A stretch of 64,000 nucleotides of DNA from Oligoflexia bacterium (GTDB lineage Bacteria; Bdellovibrionota; UBA1018). Position 1 is the stretch's first letter. Every line of letters begins with the position of its first letter. Below, piece by piece: positions 34,700 to 43,353 of the stretch. The notes below the pieces were generated by a model. The model searched no databases and was not told the DNA's origin. It saw only the letters and a program-made list of their open reading frames with translations. Location of the stretch: positions 40,851 to 104,850 of the forward strand of contig JAMPXJ010000015.1 in NCBI GenBank assembly GCA_023701205.1, read 5' to 3'. The translations under genes were made by a program, and so were the position numbers.

Positions 34700-36034
34700 A
34701 TGACTTTCCCGAGAGCGCTTACTTTCCTTCTCGCCTGCGGCCTCGCGATGACGCAGACCGTCCCCGCGTTTGCCGAGGACAAGCCATACATCCCGGTGGG
34801 CACCGCCCGCTCCAAGAAAACGGTCCTCGCCCTGGCCGCGACCCGCGTGACCGGCGACGGCGCGCTCGCCAAGCATGCGCAGAACATCCGCGACACGGTC
34901 AACAACGACCTGGCGTTCATGGACATGTTCCAGCTGCTGAGCCCCGCCGCGTTCATCGAGGACGCCAAGACCGCCGGCCTCACGCCCGAAACCTTCAAGA
35001 TGGGCGACTGGTCGAGCATCGGAGCCGAGATTCTCGTGAAATCCGGCCTCGCGCTCGAAGGCGGGAATCTCTCGCTCGAGGCCTACGTCTATGAAACGGC
35101 GAGCGGCCGCCGCCTCCTGGGCAAGCGTTACGTCGCCGCGCAGGGCGATGCCAAGGCCACCGCGCACACCTTCGCCAACGATATCGTGACCGCGCTCACC
35201 GGCCTGCCGGGTATCTTCATGACCAAGATCGCGATGTCCTGTGACCGCGGCGGAAAAAAGGAAGTCTACGTCATGGATTTCGACGGCACGAACGTGCGCC
35301 AGATCACCGCGCACCGCTCGATCGCCTTCGCCCCCGCGTGGAGCCCCGATGGCACGAGGATCGCGTACTCGCTCTATACGAAGCACCGACGCAACATCAA
35401 GAACATCGATCTGTACGAGTTCGACTTCGCCTCGAGCACGCATCGCCTGCTCTCCAACCGCAAAGGCATCAACAGCGGCGCGGCTTACTCGCCCGACGGC
35501 AGGAAAATCGCGCTGACGATGAGCTTCCTGGGCAACCCGGACATTTTCGTGCTCGATCCAGCCACCAAGACGGTCGAGCGCCTCACCAAGTCCGCGAGCT
35601 TCGACGTGGACCCCGTGTGGAGCCCCGACGGTCGGCGGCTCGCCTTCGTCTCCTCGCGCTCGGGCGGCCCGATGGTCTTCTCCATGAACGATGACGGCTC
35701 CAACGTCCAGCGCCTCACCTATGCGGGCCGCTACAACGCGACCCCGAGCTGGTCTCCGCAGAACAACAAGATCGCCTTCGCCGGCTGGATCGACCGCGGC
35801 TTCGATATCTTCATCATGAATCCGGACGGCTCGCACATCGAGCGGCTCACCAAGAACCAGGGCAACAACGAGGACGCGCACTTCAGCCCGGACGGCAACT
35901 TCATCGTTTTCAGCTCGAATCGCACGGGTCAGAAGAATATCTATGTCATGAACGTGGATGGGACCTTCGTGAAGCGGCTGACCTACGGGCTCGGCAACTG
36001 CGTCACGCCGAAATGGTCCAGTCCGCCCAAATAA
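34700..36034 (+). CDS. tolB: Tol-Pal system periplasmic protein TolB
   Basis: A 444-residue periplasmic protein that links TolA with Pal. The signal peptide ends near residue 23 (TVPAFA-ED). The N-terminal alpha/beta domain (about 30-165) is followed by a six-bladed propeller made of repeats such as APAWSPDGTRIAYSLYTK, DPVWSPDGRRLAFVSSRSGG and DAHFSPDGNFIVFSSNRTGQ. It is full length. It is separated from tolQ-tolR-tolA by five glycan genes on mixed strands (28825-34578), and pal is not in the window. The 121-base divergent gap before it should hold its own promoter. A thiolase follows after 37 bases. Confidence 0.93.
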   Translation: MTFPRALTFLLACGLAMTQTVPAFAEDKPYIPVGTARSKKTVLALAATRVTGDGALAKHAQNIRDTVNNDLAFMDMFQLLSPAAFIEDAKTAGLTPETFKMGDWSSIGAEILVKSGLALEGGNLSLEAYVYETASGRRLLGKRYVAAQGDAKATAHTFANDIVTALTGLPGIFMTKIAMSCDRGGKKEVYVMDFDGTNVRQITAHRSIAFAPAWSPDGTRIAYSLYTKHRRNIKNIDLYEFDFASSTHRLLSNRKGINSGAAYSPDGRKIALTMSFLGNPDIFVLDPATKTVERLTKSASFDVDPVWSPDGRRLAFVSSRSGGPMVFSMNDDGSNVQRLTYAGRYNATPSWSPQNNKIAFAGWIDRGFDIFIMNPDGSHIERLTKNQGNNEDAHFSPDGNFIVFSSNRTGQKNIYVMNVDGTFVKRLTYGLGNCVTPKWSSPPK

Positions 36035-36071
36035 GCTCCTGCTGAAGGAGCCGCCAAAGAGGGAGAATACA

Positions 36072-37352
36072 ATGGCTCAGGATCGCGTCGTCGTCGTCAA
36101 TGGAGCAAGAACGCCGTTCTGCCGCGCGCGCGGCGTCTATCAGCGGATGCCGGCCTCCGCCCTGGGCGGCGCCGTCCTGCGCGAGGCGATCGCGCGCTCG
36201 GATGTCGATCCCGCGGTGATCGAGGAGGTCTACTTCGGCATCGTGAGCGCCCCGGCCGAAGGCACGAACGTCGCGCGCGAGGCGCTCTTCGATTCGGGCC
36301 TCCCGCCCACAATCCCCGCGACGACGATCAACCGTTACTGCGCCTCTTCGGCCGAAGCCGCCTCGGGCATCATGACGAAGATCCTCTCGGGCCAGATCGA
36401 CGCGGGCATCGCCGGCGGCGTGGAGTCCATCAGCACGATCCGGGCGCTTTTTTCCCAGGAGGCGACGGACTTCTTCCAGGACCTGATGCGGGCCAAGTCC
36501 GCACCGCAGAAATTCAAGATGCTCTCGCGCTTCAAGCCCGGCCACCTGGCTCCGCACGCGCCCGGCATCAAGGAGCCCACGACCGGTCTCACCATGGGCC
36601 AGTCCGCCGATCTCATGGCCCGGCAGTTCAAAGTCACGCGCGAGGAGCAGGATCGGTACGCCGTCGAGAGCCATCGCAAGGCGCACCAGGCCTGGGAACG
36701 GGGTTTCTACAAGAGCCATGTCGTCCCGGTCGGCACTCCCGACGGCAAGGTCGTCGATCGCGACACCGATGTCCGCGCCGACTCCTCGGTCGAGAAGCTC
36801 GCCACGCTGAGACCCGTTTTCTACAAGGACGGCACCATCACCGCCGCGAACGCAAGCCCCCTCACCGACGGCGCCTCGGCCGTGCTGCTCATGCGTGAAT
36901 CCAAGGCGCGCGAGCTCAAGCTCCAGCCCCTGGGCGTGATCCGCGCCTCCGCCGTGGCCGCTGTGGATCTCCAGAAGGAGCCGCTGCTTATCGGCCCCGC
37001 GTTCGCGATCCCCAGAGCCCTCAAGATGGCCGGCGTCAGCTGGGAAAACCTCGATCTCATCGAAATGCACGAGGCCTTCGCCGCGCAGGTGCTCTCCACG
37101 ATCCGCGCGATCGAATCGAAGGACTGGGCCCGCGAGAAGCTCGGGCTCGACAAGGCCATCGGCCAGATCGATCCGTCGCGCTTCAACGTCAACGGCGGAA
37201 GCATCCCGATCGGCCATCCCTTCGGCGCGACCGGCGGGCGCATGATCCTGCAGACACTGCATGAGCTGCGCGCCCGCAAGAAGAGCCTGGGCCTCATCTC
37301 CATCTGCGCCGCGGGCGGGATGGGCCAGGTCCTGATCGTCGAGGCGATCTGA
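36072..37352 (+). CDS. Acetyl-CoA acyltransferase (thiolase, FadI/FadA type)
   Basis: A 426-residue thiolase that splits 3-ketoacyl-CoA with CoA or joins two acyl-CoA units. The nucleophile is C90 in INRYCASSAEAA. Further active-site pieces are EMHEAFAAQVL, NGGSIPIGHPFGATGG (catalytic His) and CAAGGMGQ (second Cys). Length is nearer to FadI than to short biosynthetic thiolases. No acyl-CoA dehydrogenase or hydratase gene is adjacent, so pathway placement is open. It follows tolB on the same strand, with GAGGGAGA ahead, and is convergent with the next gene after two bases. Confidence 0.92.
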   Translation: MAQDRVVVVNGARTPFCRARGVYQRMPASALGGAVLREAIARSDVDPAVIEEVYFGIVSAPAEGTNVAREALFDSGLPPTIPATTINRYCASSAEAASGIMTKILSGQIDAGIAGGVESISTIRALFSQEATDFFQDLMRAKSAPQKFKMLSRFKPGHLAPHAPGIKEPTTGLTMGQSADLMARQFKVTREEQDRYAVESHRKAHQAWERGFYKSHVVPVGTPDGKVVDRDTDVRADSSVEKLATLRPVFYKDGTITAANASPLTDGASAVLLMRESKARELKLQPLGVIRASAVAAVDLQKEPLLIGPAFAIPRALKMAGVSWENLDLIEMHEAFAAQVLSTIRAIESKDWAREKLGLDKAIGQIDPSRFNVNGGSIPIGHPFGATGGRMILQTLHELRARKKSLGLISICAAGGMGQVLIVEAI

Positions 37353-37354
37353 GC

Positions 37355-37879
37355 TTAGCGCTCCGCGCTCGCGGCACGCAGCTCGCCGCAGCTGATGCGC
37401 TCGTTCGCCCAGGGGATTCCACGGTAGCGGTTGGCGATGCGAACCTTCTTGAGCTTCAGATCGGAATCGGATTCCAGAGCGACCGAAATATCCACCTCGT
37501 CGCGGGACGTGAAGGGAAAACCTCCCAGGCACGGTCCCACCCGGAAGGCATCGATCTCCAGCTTCTCCGGTTGCTCGTCGACGCGACTCACCTCACGCAA
37601 GCCTCCGGACTGAAGAGCGGCGGAGTCCCCGGAATGATCCGATGCCAGCACGGCGAAGCGAGTCTCGCCGAAGGACGATTCGAATTTGAAGCTGACCCGG
37701 CACTCCTTGCCCCAAAAAGTCTTTCCGACGAAATCCACGGATTGCGGCAACCCGTCCTGAATCTCCTCCAGGTTCACGCCCGCGCGCTCGGCAAGGAGCC
37801 GCGCGATCCGGTCGTTGTCGTTCGCAAAAGCCGCCTGGGAAACCAAAGCCATCACCATCAAAACACCGAGAGTTCTCAT
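37355..37879 (-). CDS. Exported protein, unrecognised
   Basis: A 174-residue exported protein. ATG 37879 opens a clear signal peptide (TLGVLMVMALVSQAAFA-ND); the frame continues to 37954 but without coding character. The mature part is acidic, with strand-rich stretches (CRVSFKFESSFGETRFAVLA) and three cysteines that could pair. No family recognised. The next gene on this strand lies upstream at 37959-38814 and is also an envelope protein, so a two-gene envelope operon is possible. Confidence 0.65.
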   Translation of the reverse strand: MRTLGVLMVMALVSQAAFANDNDRIARLLAERAGVNLEEIQDGLPQSVDFVGKTFWGKECRVSFKFESSFGETRFAVLASDHSGDSAALQSGGLREVSRVDEQPEKLEIDAFRVGPCLGGFPFTSRDEVDISVALESDSDLKLKKVRIANRYRGIPWANERISCGELRAASAER

Positions 37880-37958
37880 GTAAGACACCTTCTTTCTGAG
37901 AGAGGTTTTACCGGAACCCGGCCGGGCCAGACAAATAGAATCAGATAGAAACACTCAG

Positions 37959-38264
37959 TTACTGAGAAAGATACAGCTTTTTCTCGGCTCCATCGCTGCG
38001 ACGGCGGAGCTTCAAGCCAATTTCAGAAATCTTCGTCACGTCGGTCTTCGGGTAGTTCCACTCCTCGACATCCGAAAGCACGAGCGACAGATCCAGATAG
38101 AACAGCTCCCGAAGGTCCACGAAATAGCGCTCGCCCGACGGCTTCGCGACCACTTCGATGATGGGCAGGAAGTCCCGACTTCCCGCCACGCGTCCCTCAC
38201 GGTCCAGCTTGACCTCGAGCGCCTCGCGATCGTCCTTCGGCCTGAAACACGAAGGTCCGTGCAT
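37959..38264 (-). CDS. C-terminal part of a trypsin-like protein, out of frame with 38197-38814
   Basis: A 101-codon frame with no signal peptide and no ribosome site at its first ATG (38264). It begins exactly where the trypsin-like frame at 38197-38814 loses sense. Removing one base from the run of five T (A on the coding strand) at 38266-38270 joins the two into one protein of about 283 residues. It then reads MHGPSCFRPKDD, with a Ser near where a serine-protease nucleophile is expected, and GRVAG, similar to the strand after it. The segment is best treated as the second half of that gene. It could be a true mutation or a sequencing error. Confidence 0.6.
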   Translation of the reverse strand: MHGPSCFRPKDDREALEVKLDREGRVAGSRDFLPIIEVVAKPSGERYFVDLRELFYLDLSLVLSDVEEWNYPKTDVTKISEIGLKLRRRSDGAEKKLYLSQ

Positions 38265-38814
38265 ATTTTTGCGCCGCCGGAGGTCCGGTGACGCTGTTCG
38301 ACGGAATCTTGAAAAACGGCTCCCCGGGAAGCCCGAACACGTGTCGCATCAGGGCCGGCGCCAGCTTGAGTCGCGAGTCTTCCATCGTATCCACGCCCAA
38401 GCCGCCGGACGGGTTAGAAAGCCAGACCGCCTCCTTCGCATCCGTGACGGGGATCTCCAGGACCGCCACGTCATCCTCGGCATCCGTGCACACGGCGGCA
38501 GGCCGGAGCTTCTGGCCCTTCACGATGACGTAAGGGTCCTTCCCTCCCACCAGATGGGCGGCGGTGAGCACATAATGGCGTTCGACTCCGTCCGAGTCCG
38601 CGCGAGCCAGAACGCCCCTGGCTTCAAAGGAGGTGGGAGCGCCGCCGCGGCCCTCGTCGGAATAGGTGGAGCCCACCTTCACCAGGAACTCGGGCTCCTC
38701 CGCCGCAAGAGCCACGTTAACCGTGGGAGCCGCGCAGAGAAAGATTAGCAGGCGAACTGCGGAAAGGAGGTTCTTACGCAATTTCCGTCTCCAGCTGCCC
38801 CAACGGGTCCGCAA
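38197..38814 (-). CDS. Trypsin-like serine protease, N-terminal part (frame broken)
   Basis: An exported protein with a basic leader and hydrophobic core (AVRLLIFLCAAPTVNVALA). The chymotrypsin-fold half is recognisable: HYVLTAAHLVGG supplies the catalytic His and EDDVAVLEIPV the Asp. The nucleophile is not in this frame. The last 22 codons (after the five-A run at 38266-38270) have no protease character, and the sense continues in the frame ending at 37959. The start overlaps the end of the winged-helix regulator segment by 41 bases. As sequenced, the product would lack its catalytic Ser and be inactive. Confidence 0.7.
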   Translation of the reverse strand: MRTRWGSWRRKLRKNLLSAVRLLIFLCAAPTVNVALAAEEPEFLVKVGSTYSDEGRGGAPTSFEARGVLARADSDGVERHYVLTAAHLVGGKDPYVIVKGQKLRPAAVCTDAEDDVAVLEIPVTDAKEAVWLSNPSGGLGVDTMEDSRLKLAPALMRHVFGLPGEPFFKIPSNSVTGPPAAQKYARTFVFQAEGRSRGARGQAGP

Positions 38815-38956
38815 GCGAATAGCGGCCCTGCTCGAAGACGATCAGCTGCGGCGCCTTTTTGCGCAGGGTCGCCAGCAGCGCCTTGAACCGGTTCAAGCGG
38901 GTTTCGTAGCCCAGCCGTTCCCCATAAAGCTTTTCCATGAGAAACTCCCGCTCCTC
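38774..38956 (-). CDS. Winged-helix C-terminal segment read after a -1 shift from the TPR regulator
   Basis: Sixty codons that continue the preceding regulator in the -1 frame: EEREFLMEKLYGERLGYETR, then LLATLRKKAPQLIVFEQGRY and SLADPL. This has the layout of a winged-helix DNA-binding tail (helix-turn-helix followed by a wing). It has no start or ribosome site of its own at the junction. Reading through the GGGCCCG heptamer at 38956-38962 with a -1 slip, or restoring one lost base in the G/C run, joins it cleanly to the TPR part. It overlaps the start of the protease gene. Confidence 0.6.
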   Translation of the reverse strand, partial: EEREFLMEKLYGERLGYETRLNRFKALLATLRKKAPQLIVFEQGRYSLADPLGQLETEIA

Positions 38957-39900
38957 GGGCCCTTCCCGAGCAGACGAACGAGCTTCTCCTCGAGCGCGGA
39001 GAGGCGCACCTTCGCCTGAATCCCGCCGTTTTGCAGCCAGGCCTCGCGGCGACGCCGCCAACCGGCCGGAAGGGCCTCGGGACAGGACTTCGAAAGCTCC
39101 TCTGGCGAAAACGCGACGCTCAACACCTCCAGCGCGGCCTGAACCTCGGCGAAACCCGAAGCCTTCGCGAGCTCGTAATCCACGCGCGCCTCGGCAAGGC
39201 GTTCAAGCTCCAGGAGCAGGTTGCAGCGATGGGCCAGCGCCAGGAAATAAGTCAGGCTGCCGAAGTCGCGCGCGATCAGCTTTACCGCCTGGTTGCAGAA
39301 TTTGAGCGCCGCGAGCGAGGCGCCCATTTCCTGGTATTCCCGCGAAATATTCAGCAGCGCCGTGCTCGCGACTGAAAGCTCGCGGCAGTGCGGCCGCATC
39401 GCCCGGCGATAGACGTCATGGTACGCGGCGATCGGGTTCCGTTCGGGATAAACGTGGGTATCAGCGACCACCACATTGAGGAAAGCCTTCACGGCCTTGC
39501 GCCGGGCGCCGATCCGCTCGAGCGCGCCGATCGCCCGGTGGAACCAGCCACGCGCGATCGCGTGCCGCTCCAGAATCGTGTAGGTCATTCCTATAAGAAT
39601 ACTCAACTCGCCTTCCCAAGACGAGACCGCCGCGACCTGCCGCTCCGCCCGCGCCAGCAACTCCGGATCGATCTTCCTCTCGAGGATCATCAGGCGGAGC
39701 CGTGATGCGGTCCACACCCCATCGGTCTCGGGGATCAGCTGAACCAGCTTCGCAAGCTCGGAGCGCTCCGCACGCTGGTAGTGCAGGATCACGTCGAGGT
39801 AGATCCCGTCCGTCAGCCCGGAATCGGGGCGCTCCAGCTTCAGGGAAACCAGCTCATCCAAGCTCGCTTCGATGATCCGAACGAATTCCTGCGTTTTCAT
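38893..39900 (-). CDS. TPR-type regulator, frame ends shortly after a GGGCCCG slip site
   Basis: A 335-residue helical protein from ATG 39900 (frame open to 39984). TPR-like units are seen near 85-130 and 165-235 (MTYTILERHAIARGWFHRAI, then GASLAALKFCNQAVKLI). From about 295 it becomes KVRLSALEEKLVRLLGKGP, the entry helix of a winged-helix domain, and then breaks off: the last 20 codons of this frame are nonsense compared with the -1 frame. With the -1 continuation to 38774 the product would be about 375 residues, from ATG 39900. Large TPR-plus-winged-helix proteins of this kind serve as transcription regulators in Bdellovibrio-like bacteria, as I recall; a specific name is not justified. Confidence 0.68.
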   Translation of the reverse strand: MKTQEFVRIIEASLDELVSLKLERPDSGLTDGIYLDVILHYQRAERSELAKLVQLIPETDGVWTASRLRLMILERKIDPELLARAERQVAAVSSWEGELSILIGMTYTILERHAIARGWFHRAIGALERIGARRKAVKAFLNVVVADTHVYPERNPIAAYHDVYRRAMRPHCRELSVASTALLNISREYQEMGASLAALKFCNQAVKLIARDFGSLTYFLALAHRCNLLLELERLAEARVDYELAKASGFAEVQAALEVLSVAFSPEELSKSCPEALPAGWRRRREAWLQNGGIQAKVRLSALEEKLVRLLGKGPRSGSFSWKSFMGNGWATKPA

Positions 39901-40086
39901 TGCTTGATTGTCATTGCAGGCGGTAAGCCAGGCGCCCCGTGCGTAACCCAGGGTTTCTCCGAGGTCATTTCCGATAATCAGCAATCACTGGCAACAACCG
40001 TTAGTCAGGTGATTAGCCGCCGAGAAGTGTCCTAAAGGACACAACCGGTGAGCCGTGGGTTCTTGTAAAATAGAGACCCCCCATTT

Positions 40087-40974
40087 CTATCTTGACGAGA
40101 AACCAAGCTCACCATCGGACACAAGCTTCCGAAACCCCGCCGGGCAAGGCTCCGGAAACCGAAGCCTCTCCCGCCCCGTCGTGAAGAAACGGCGTTGTTC
40201 CGGCCCAAGAGGATTGATTCTCAATCCTTGGCCGTCGAACTGCAGCGAACGAAGAACCTCCACCACCGGCCGACCGCTCTGTTCCGAACGCGCGACAGCC
40301 TCTTCGATCAGCCCGAGCGCGCGCGCGAGCTTCTCGCGTTCGAGTGCCCAGAGCTCGCGCGAGGGAGGGAGATAGCGCAGCTTCAGGCCTTGCCTGACCT
40401 GCTCGCGCCCCCTCTGATAATGAGCGAGGTAGTCATAGGTGGGCTCGAGCAGGAGCAGGTTGCGTTGCTGCTCCGGCAGCCCGAAGCCTTTCTGATCATC
40501 GAGCCAGATGAGCCGCGAAAGATCGGCCTCGGGAAGCGCGCGCCCGAGGTCTTTCTTGAAACGATCGGTGAAAGGAGCCGTTTCAGCGGCACCAGGTACG
40601 GCGACGAGCGCGTCCCGCGAAAGCACCCGATGCGCGATCGACATCGCCGTTCTCCCGTCGGGAAGCCGGAGGCGCTCGAGCACCGCGCGGTTGCGCCCCT
40701 CCTCGCCGCCACTGAAGAACGAAACGCGGGCGCCCGGCAGAGCGAGCAGGCGCTGGATGAATTCTCCCGCGCCATCCGCAAAGACGTAACGACGCCCGGA
40801 AATCTCGAAGACATCCTGGGTCGCGCCCGTAAGCTGCCGATCATCGAAGATCTCATAGACCAGCGTCCAGTCGAGATCGAGAACGATGTCGAGCGGCGCC
40901 GCCGCGCGCGCCGGGGCGCCCGAGCACACCAGCATGATCGCACCGCCGATGAAGCGTCGTATCCATTGACTCAG
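40087..40974 (-). CDS. Exported HAD-family (NIF/FCP-type) phosphatase-like protein
   Basis: A protein of about 295 residues. The HAD phosphatase motif DxDxT reads LDIVLDLDWTLVYEIFDD; motif II Ser/Thr is in RVSFFSGGEEG; the acidic motif III is IWLDDQKGF. This matches NLI-interacting-factor-like phosphatases, here preceded by a signal peptide, which is unusual. ATG 40935 gives a short leader. An in-frame CTG at 40974, eight bases after GAGG, gives the better signal peptide SQWIRRFIGGAIMLVCSGA; the start is therefore uncertain. It stands alone on the minus strand, divergent from the sigma-54 activator. Confidence 0.75.
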   Translation of the reverse strand: MSQWIRRFIGGAIMLVCSGAPARAAAPLDIVLDLDWTLVYEIFDDRQLTGATQDVFEISGRRYVFADGAGEFIQRLLALPGARVSFFSGGEEGRNRAVLERLRLPDGRTAMSIAHRVLSRDALVAVPGAAETAPFTDRFKKDLGRALPEADLSRLIWLDDQKGFGLPEQQRNLLLLEPTYDYLAHYQRGREQVRQGLKLRYLPPSRELWALEREKLARALGLIEEAVARSEQSGRPVVEVLRSLQFDGQGLRINPLGPEQRRFFTTGRERLRFPEPCPAGFRKLVSDGELGFSSR

Positions 40975-41154
40975 AAAATGTCCCTCAGTCGCCTATCGGC
41001 AGGATCACGCTCTGGTTCCAGCCCGGAAAGTACGCCCCGGTCAATTGACGCTCGGCGGGTCACCAGTAAAAAGCTATAAATTCAATAAGTTAAAATACTT
41101 TCCCTTTGGATTTATCCCATGATGTATTCCCTATTATTTAACTCAAATAAACGA

Positions 41155-41183
41155 TTGACGGAGCCATGTAAAAACTATATTGT
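41155..41183 (+). promoter_or_regulatory. Probable sigma-70-type promoter of the sigma-54 activator gene
   Basis: The gap 40975-41265 is A/T-rich and holds TTGACG (41155-41160) followed by TATATT (41176-41181, spacing 15) or TATTGT (41178-41183, spacing 17). About 85 bases of leader follow before AAGGAAG and the ATG. Nothing else was identified in this gap. Confidence 0.45.
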
Positions 41184-41265
41184 GCAGCGCGTCGACAGGT
41201 AAAAAAGCCTGCCGTGCTGCAAAACTTTCTCAGAGCTTTTGCAAATTTTTCAAGGAAGTGCCCGC

Positions 41266-42891
41266 ATGGTTCAGAAGCATGCCGTTCAACTGAGACTGCT
41301 CAACGAGCTCTCCATGAAGCTTCAAAGCCTCCTGGATTCCGAGGATTTCTACCAGGAAATCGTCAACATCATCCAAAACCATTTCAGCTACTACAGCATC
41401 AATATCTGGAGCGTCGAAGGCCGGGCCTACACCCTGCAAGCCCAGGCGGGCGCCCACCGTGGGCACCTGCAGATCGGCCATAGCCTCTCGATCGACCGCG
41501 GCATCACCGGCGCGGTGATCCGCAGCCGCAAAGCCTACCTTTCGAACGACGTCACCCGGGACCCGCACTACACCGACCTCTCACTCCCGGTGAACACCCG
41601 CTCCGAGCTCTGCGTTCCGATCCTCAAGAACGACGCCGTCTTCGCCACGCTCAACGTCGAGAGTGACCAGCCCGGCGCCTTCGACCAGGACGACCTGATC
41701 ACGCTCGAGGCGGTTGCCTCCCAGCTCGCGGTCGTGATGGCCAATCGCCGCATCTATGGCGAAGCGCAGAGCTTCAACAAGAAGCTCCAGCAGGCGGTCG
41801 AGGAAAAGACTCTCGAGCTGCGCAAGGCGCACGAACGCATCCTCGAGCAGCAGCGGCTGCTCCAGAAGGAGAACAAGGCCCTCAAGACCCTCGTGAGCAA
41901 CGACAAAACGATGGATATCGTGGGCGCCAGCCCGGCCGTGCTCAACGTCCTGTCGATGGTCGACAAGATCGCCCCCACGCACGCGACCGTACTCATCCAG
42001 GGCGAGAGCGGTACCGGCAAGGAGCTCATCGCGCGCCGCCTGCACCTGAAAAGCGAGCGCGAAAACAAGCCCTATGTGACCGTCAACTGCGGCGCGCTCC
42101 AGGAATCGCTGCTCGAAAGCGAGCTCTTCGGCCACGAAAAGGGCTCCTTCACCGGCGCCATCGCGCAGAAGACCGGCCTCTGCGAGACGGCCGACGGCGG
42201 GACGCTTTTCCTCGACGAGATCGGGGAAATGTCGCTCGGGATCCAGGCCAAGCTCCTGCGCTTCCTCCAGGAAGGCGAGTTCTACCGCATCGGCGGCAAG
42301 CGCCCCATCAAGGTCAACGTGCGCGTCATCAGCGCGACCAACCGCGACCTCGAGCGCGAGGTGAAGGAGAACCGCTTCCGCGAGGACCTCTTCTACCGCC
42401 TCAACACGATCACGCTGCGGATGCCGCCCCTGCGCAAGCGCAAGGAGGACATCCCGATGCTGGTGGAGTTCTTCCTGAAGAACTCCCGTTTCGGCGGGCC
42501 GTCCCAGCAGATCAAGCGGATCGACCCGCGGGTCATGGACGTCTTCCAGAATTACGACTGGCCGGGCAACATCCGGGAGCTTCAGAACACGATCGAGCGC
42601 CTGAAGATCCTGGCCGAGAACAACGAGATCAAGCTCGAGGACATCCCCTTCGGAATCCGCATGCCCAAGGCCCGAGCCGAATCCCACGACTTCACGATTG
42701 ACATGCCGCTCGAAGAAGTCGAAAAGAACCATATCCTGAGGACCTTGGCGTACAACCACGGCAATAAGACAAAAACCGCGCAAAGCCTTGGCATTACGAT
42801 CAAGACTCTTTATAACAAGCTTCACCGGTACGGACTCGTGCAGGCGACCCAATCGGCGCAGTGCGAGAACGCCGAGAGCCTCCACGCCTGA
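41266..42891 (+). CDS. Sigma-54-dependent transcriptional activator with GAF domain
   Basis: A 541-residue enhancer-binding protein. Residues about 15-165 are a GAF sensor domain, 166-210 a coiled coil. The AAA+ domain begins near 217: Walker A GESGTGKE (246-253), the sigma-54 contact loop GSFTGA (293-298), Walker B GGTLFLDEIGEM and the arginine-finger region FREDLFYRLNTI. A Fis-type helix-turn-helix ends the protein (AQSLGITIKTLYNKLHRYGL). No receiver domain is present, so a small ligand rather than phosphorylation probably controls it. ATG 41266 has AAGGAAG ahead; 41239 is in frame without one. A Lys/Ala-rich protein follows in the same direction after 29 bases. Confidence 0.93.
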   Translation: MVQKHAVQLRLLNELSMKLQSLLDSEDFYQEIVNIIQNHFSYYSINIWSVEGRAYTLQAQAGAHRGHLQIGHSLSIDRGITGAVIRSRKAYLSNDVTRDPHYTDLSLPVNTRSELCVPILKNDAVFATLNVESDQPGAFDQDDLITLEAVASQLAVVMANRRIYGEAQSFNKKLQQAVEEKTLELRKAHERILEQQRLLQKENKALKTLVSNDKTMDIVGASPAVLNVLSMVDKIAPTHATVLIQGESGTGKELIARRLHLKSERENKPYVTVNCGALQESLLESELFGHEKGSFTGAIAQKTGLCETADGGTLFLDEIGEMSLGIQAKLLRFLQEGEFYRIGGKRPIKVNVRVISATNRDLEREVKENRFREDLFYRLNTITLRMPPLRKRKEDIPMLVEFFLKNSRFGGPSQQIKRIDPRVMDVFQNYDWPGNIRELQNTIERLKILAENNEIKLEDIPFGIRMPKARAESHDFTIDMPLEEVEKNHILRTLAYNHGNKTKTAQSLGITIKTLYNKLHRYGLVQATQSAQCENAESLHA

Positions 42892-42920
42892 AAGCCTGAG
42901 AAACCCTGGGAGTAACCGCT

Positions 42921-43334
42921 ATGTCACCCAAAGCCGCCAAGCAGAACGAAAAGAAGCCGGCGAAAGCCGCCAAAGCCGAAAGCCCGAAAGCCGAAAAAGG
43001 CAAGAAGGCCGCCAAAGGCGCCCAGGCGGCCGAAGCTCCCGCCCCGGCCGCCGAGGAAGGCGCCCCCGTCGATCCCGATGAGCTCGAGGAGCAGGAAGAC
43101 CGCGCGGCCGCTTCGAGCGGCGGCGACAGCAACGAGGCGGCGCTCGCCGCGGCCGGCAGCTCGACGGAGATGTCAGCCTCGTTCAAGAACTTCCGGCACC
43201 ACCCGGACATGGAAAACTTCTACCGCTTCATCTACGAGAATGACCTCCGGCACGAAGCGCTCGCCATCATGGACACGATGATGCTCGACAAGCGCAATCG
43301 CCGCCAGGTCAAAGGCGGCAAGAGCGCTCACTGA
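42921..43334 (+). CDS. Lys/Ala-rich protein with conserved-looking C-terminus, unrecognised
   Basis: A 137-residue soluble protein. Residues 1-85 are low complexity, first Lys/Ala/Glu-rich (KKPAKAAKAESPKAEKGKKA), then Ala/Pro/Glu/Asp-rich, and surely disordered. The last 50 residues look folded (FKNFRHHPDMENFYRFIYEN, then EALAIMDTMMLDKR). GGGAG lies eight bases before the ATG. The tail resembles histone-H1-like bacterial proteins in composition only. It lies between the sigma-54 activator and the aminotransferase, 19 bases before the latter. Confidence 0.75.
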   Translation: MSPKAAKQNEKKPAKAAKAESPKAEKGKKAAKGAQAAEAPAPAAEEGAPVDPDELEEQEDRAAASSGGDSNEAALAAAGSSTEMSASFKNFRHHPDMENFYRFIYENDLRHEALAIMDTMMLDKRNRRQVKGGKSAH

Positions 43335-43353
43335 GCCTGAGTCTGAAAACTCG

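Noticed and set aside
34609..35019. Extension of the methyltransferase frame over the start of tolB
   Set aside because: The extra 137 residues are antisense to the TolB signal and N-domain and have no methyltransferase content.
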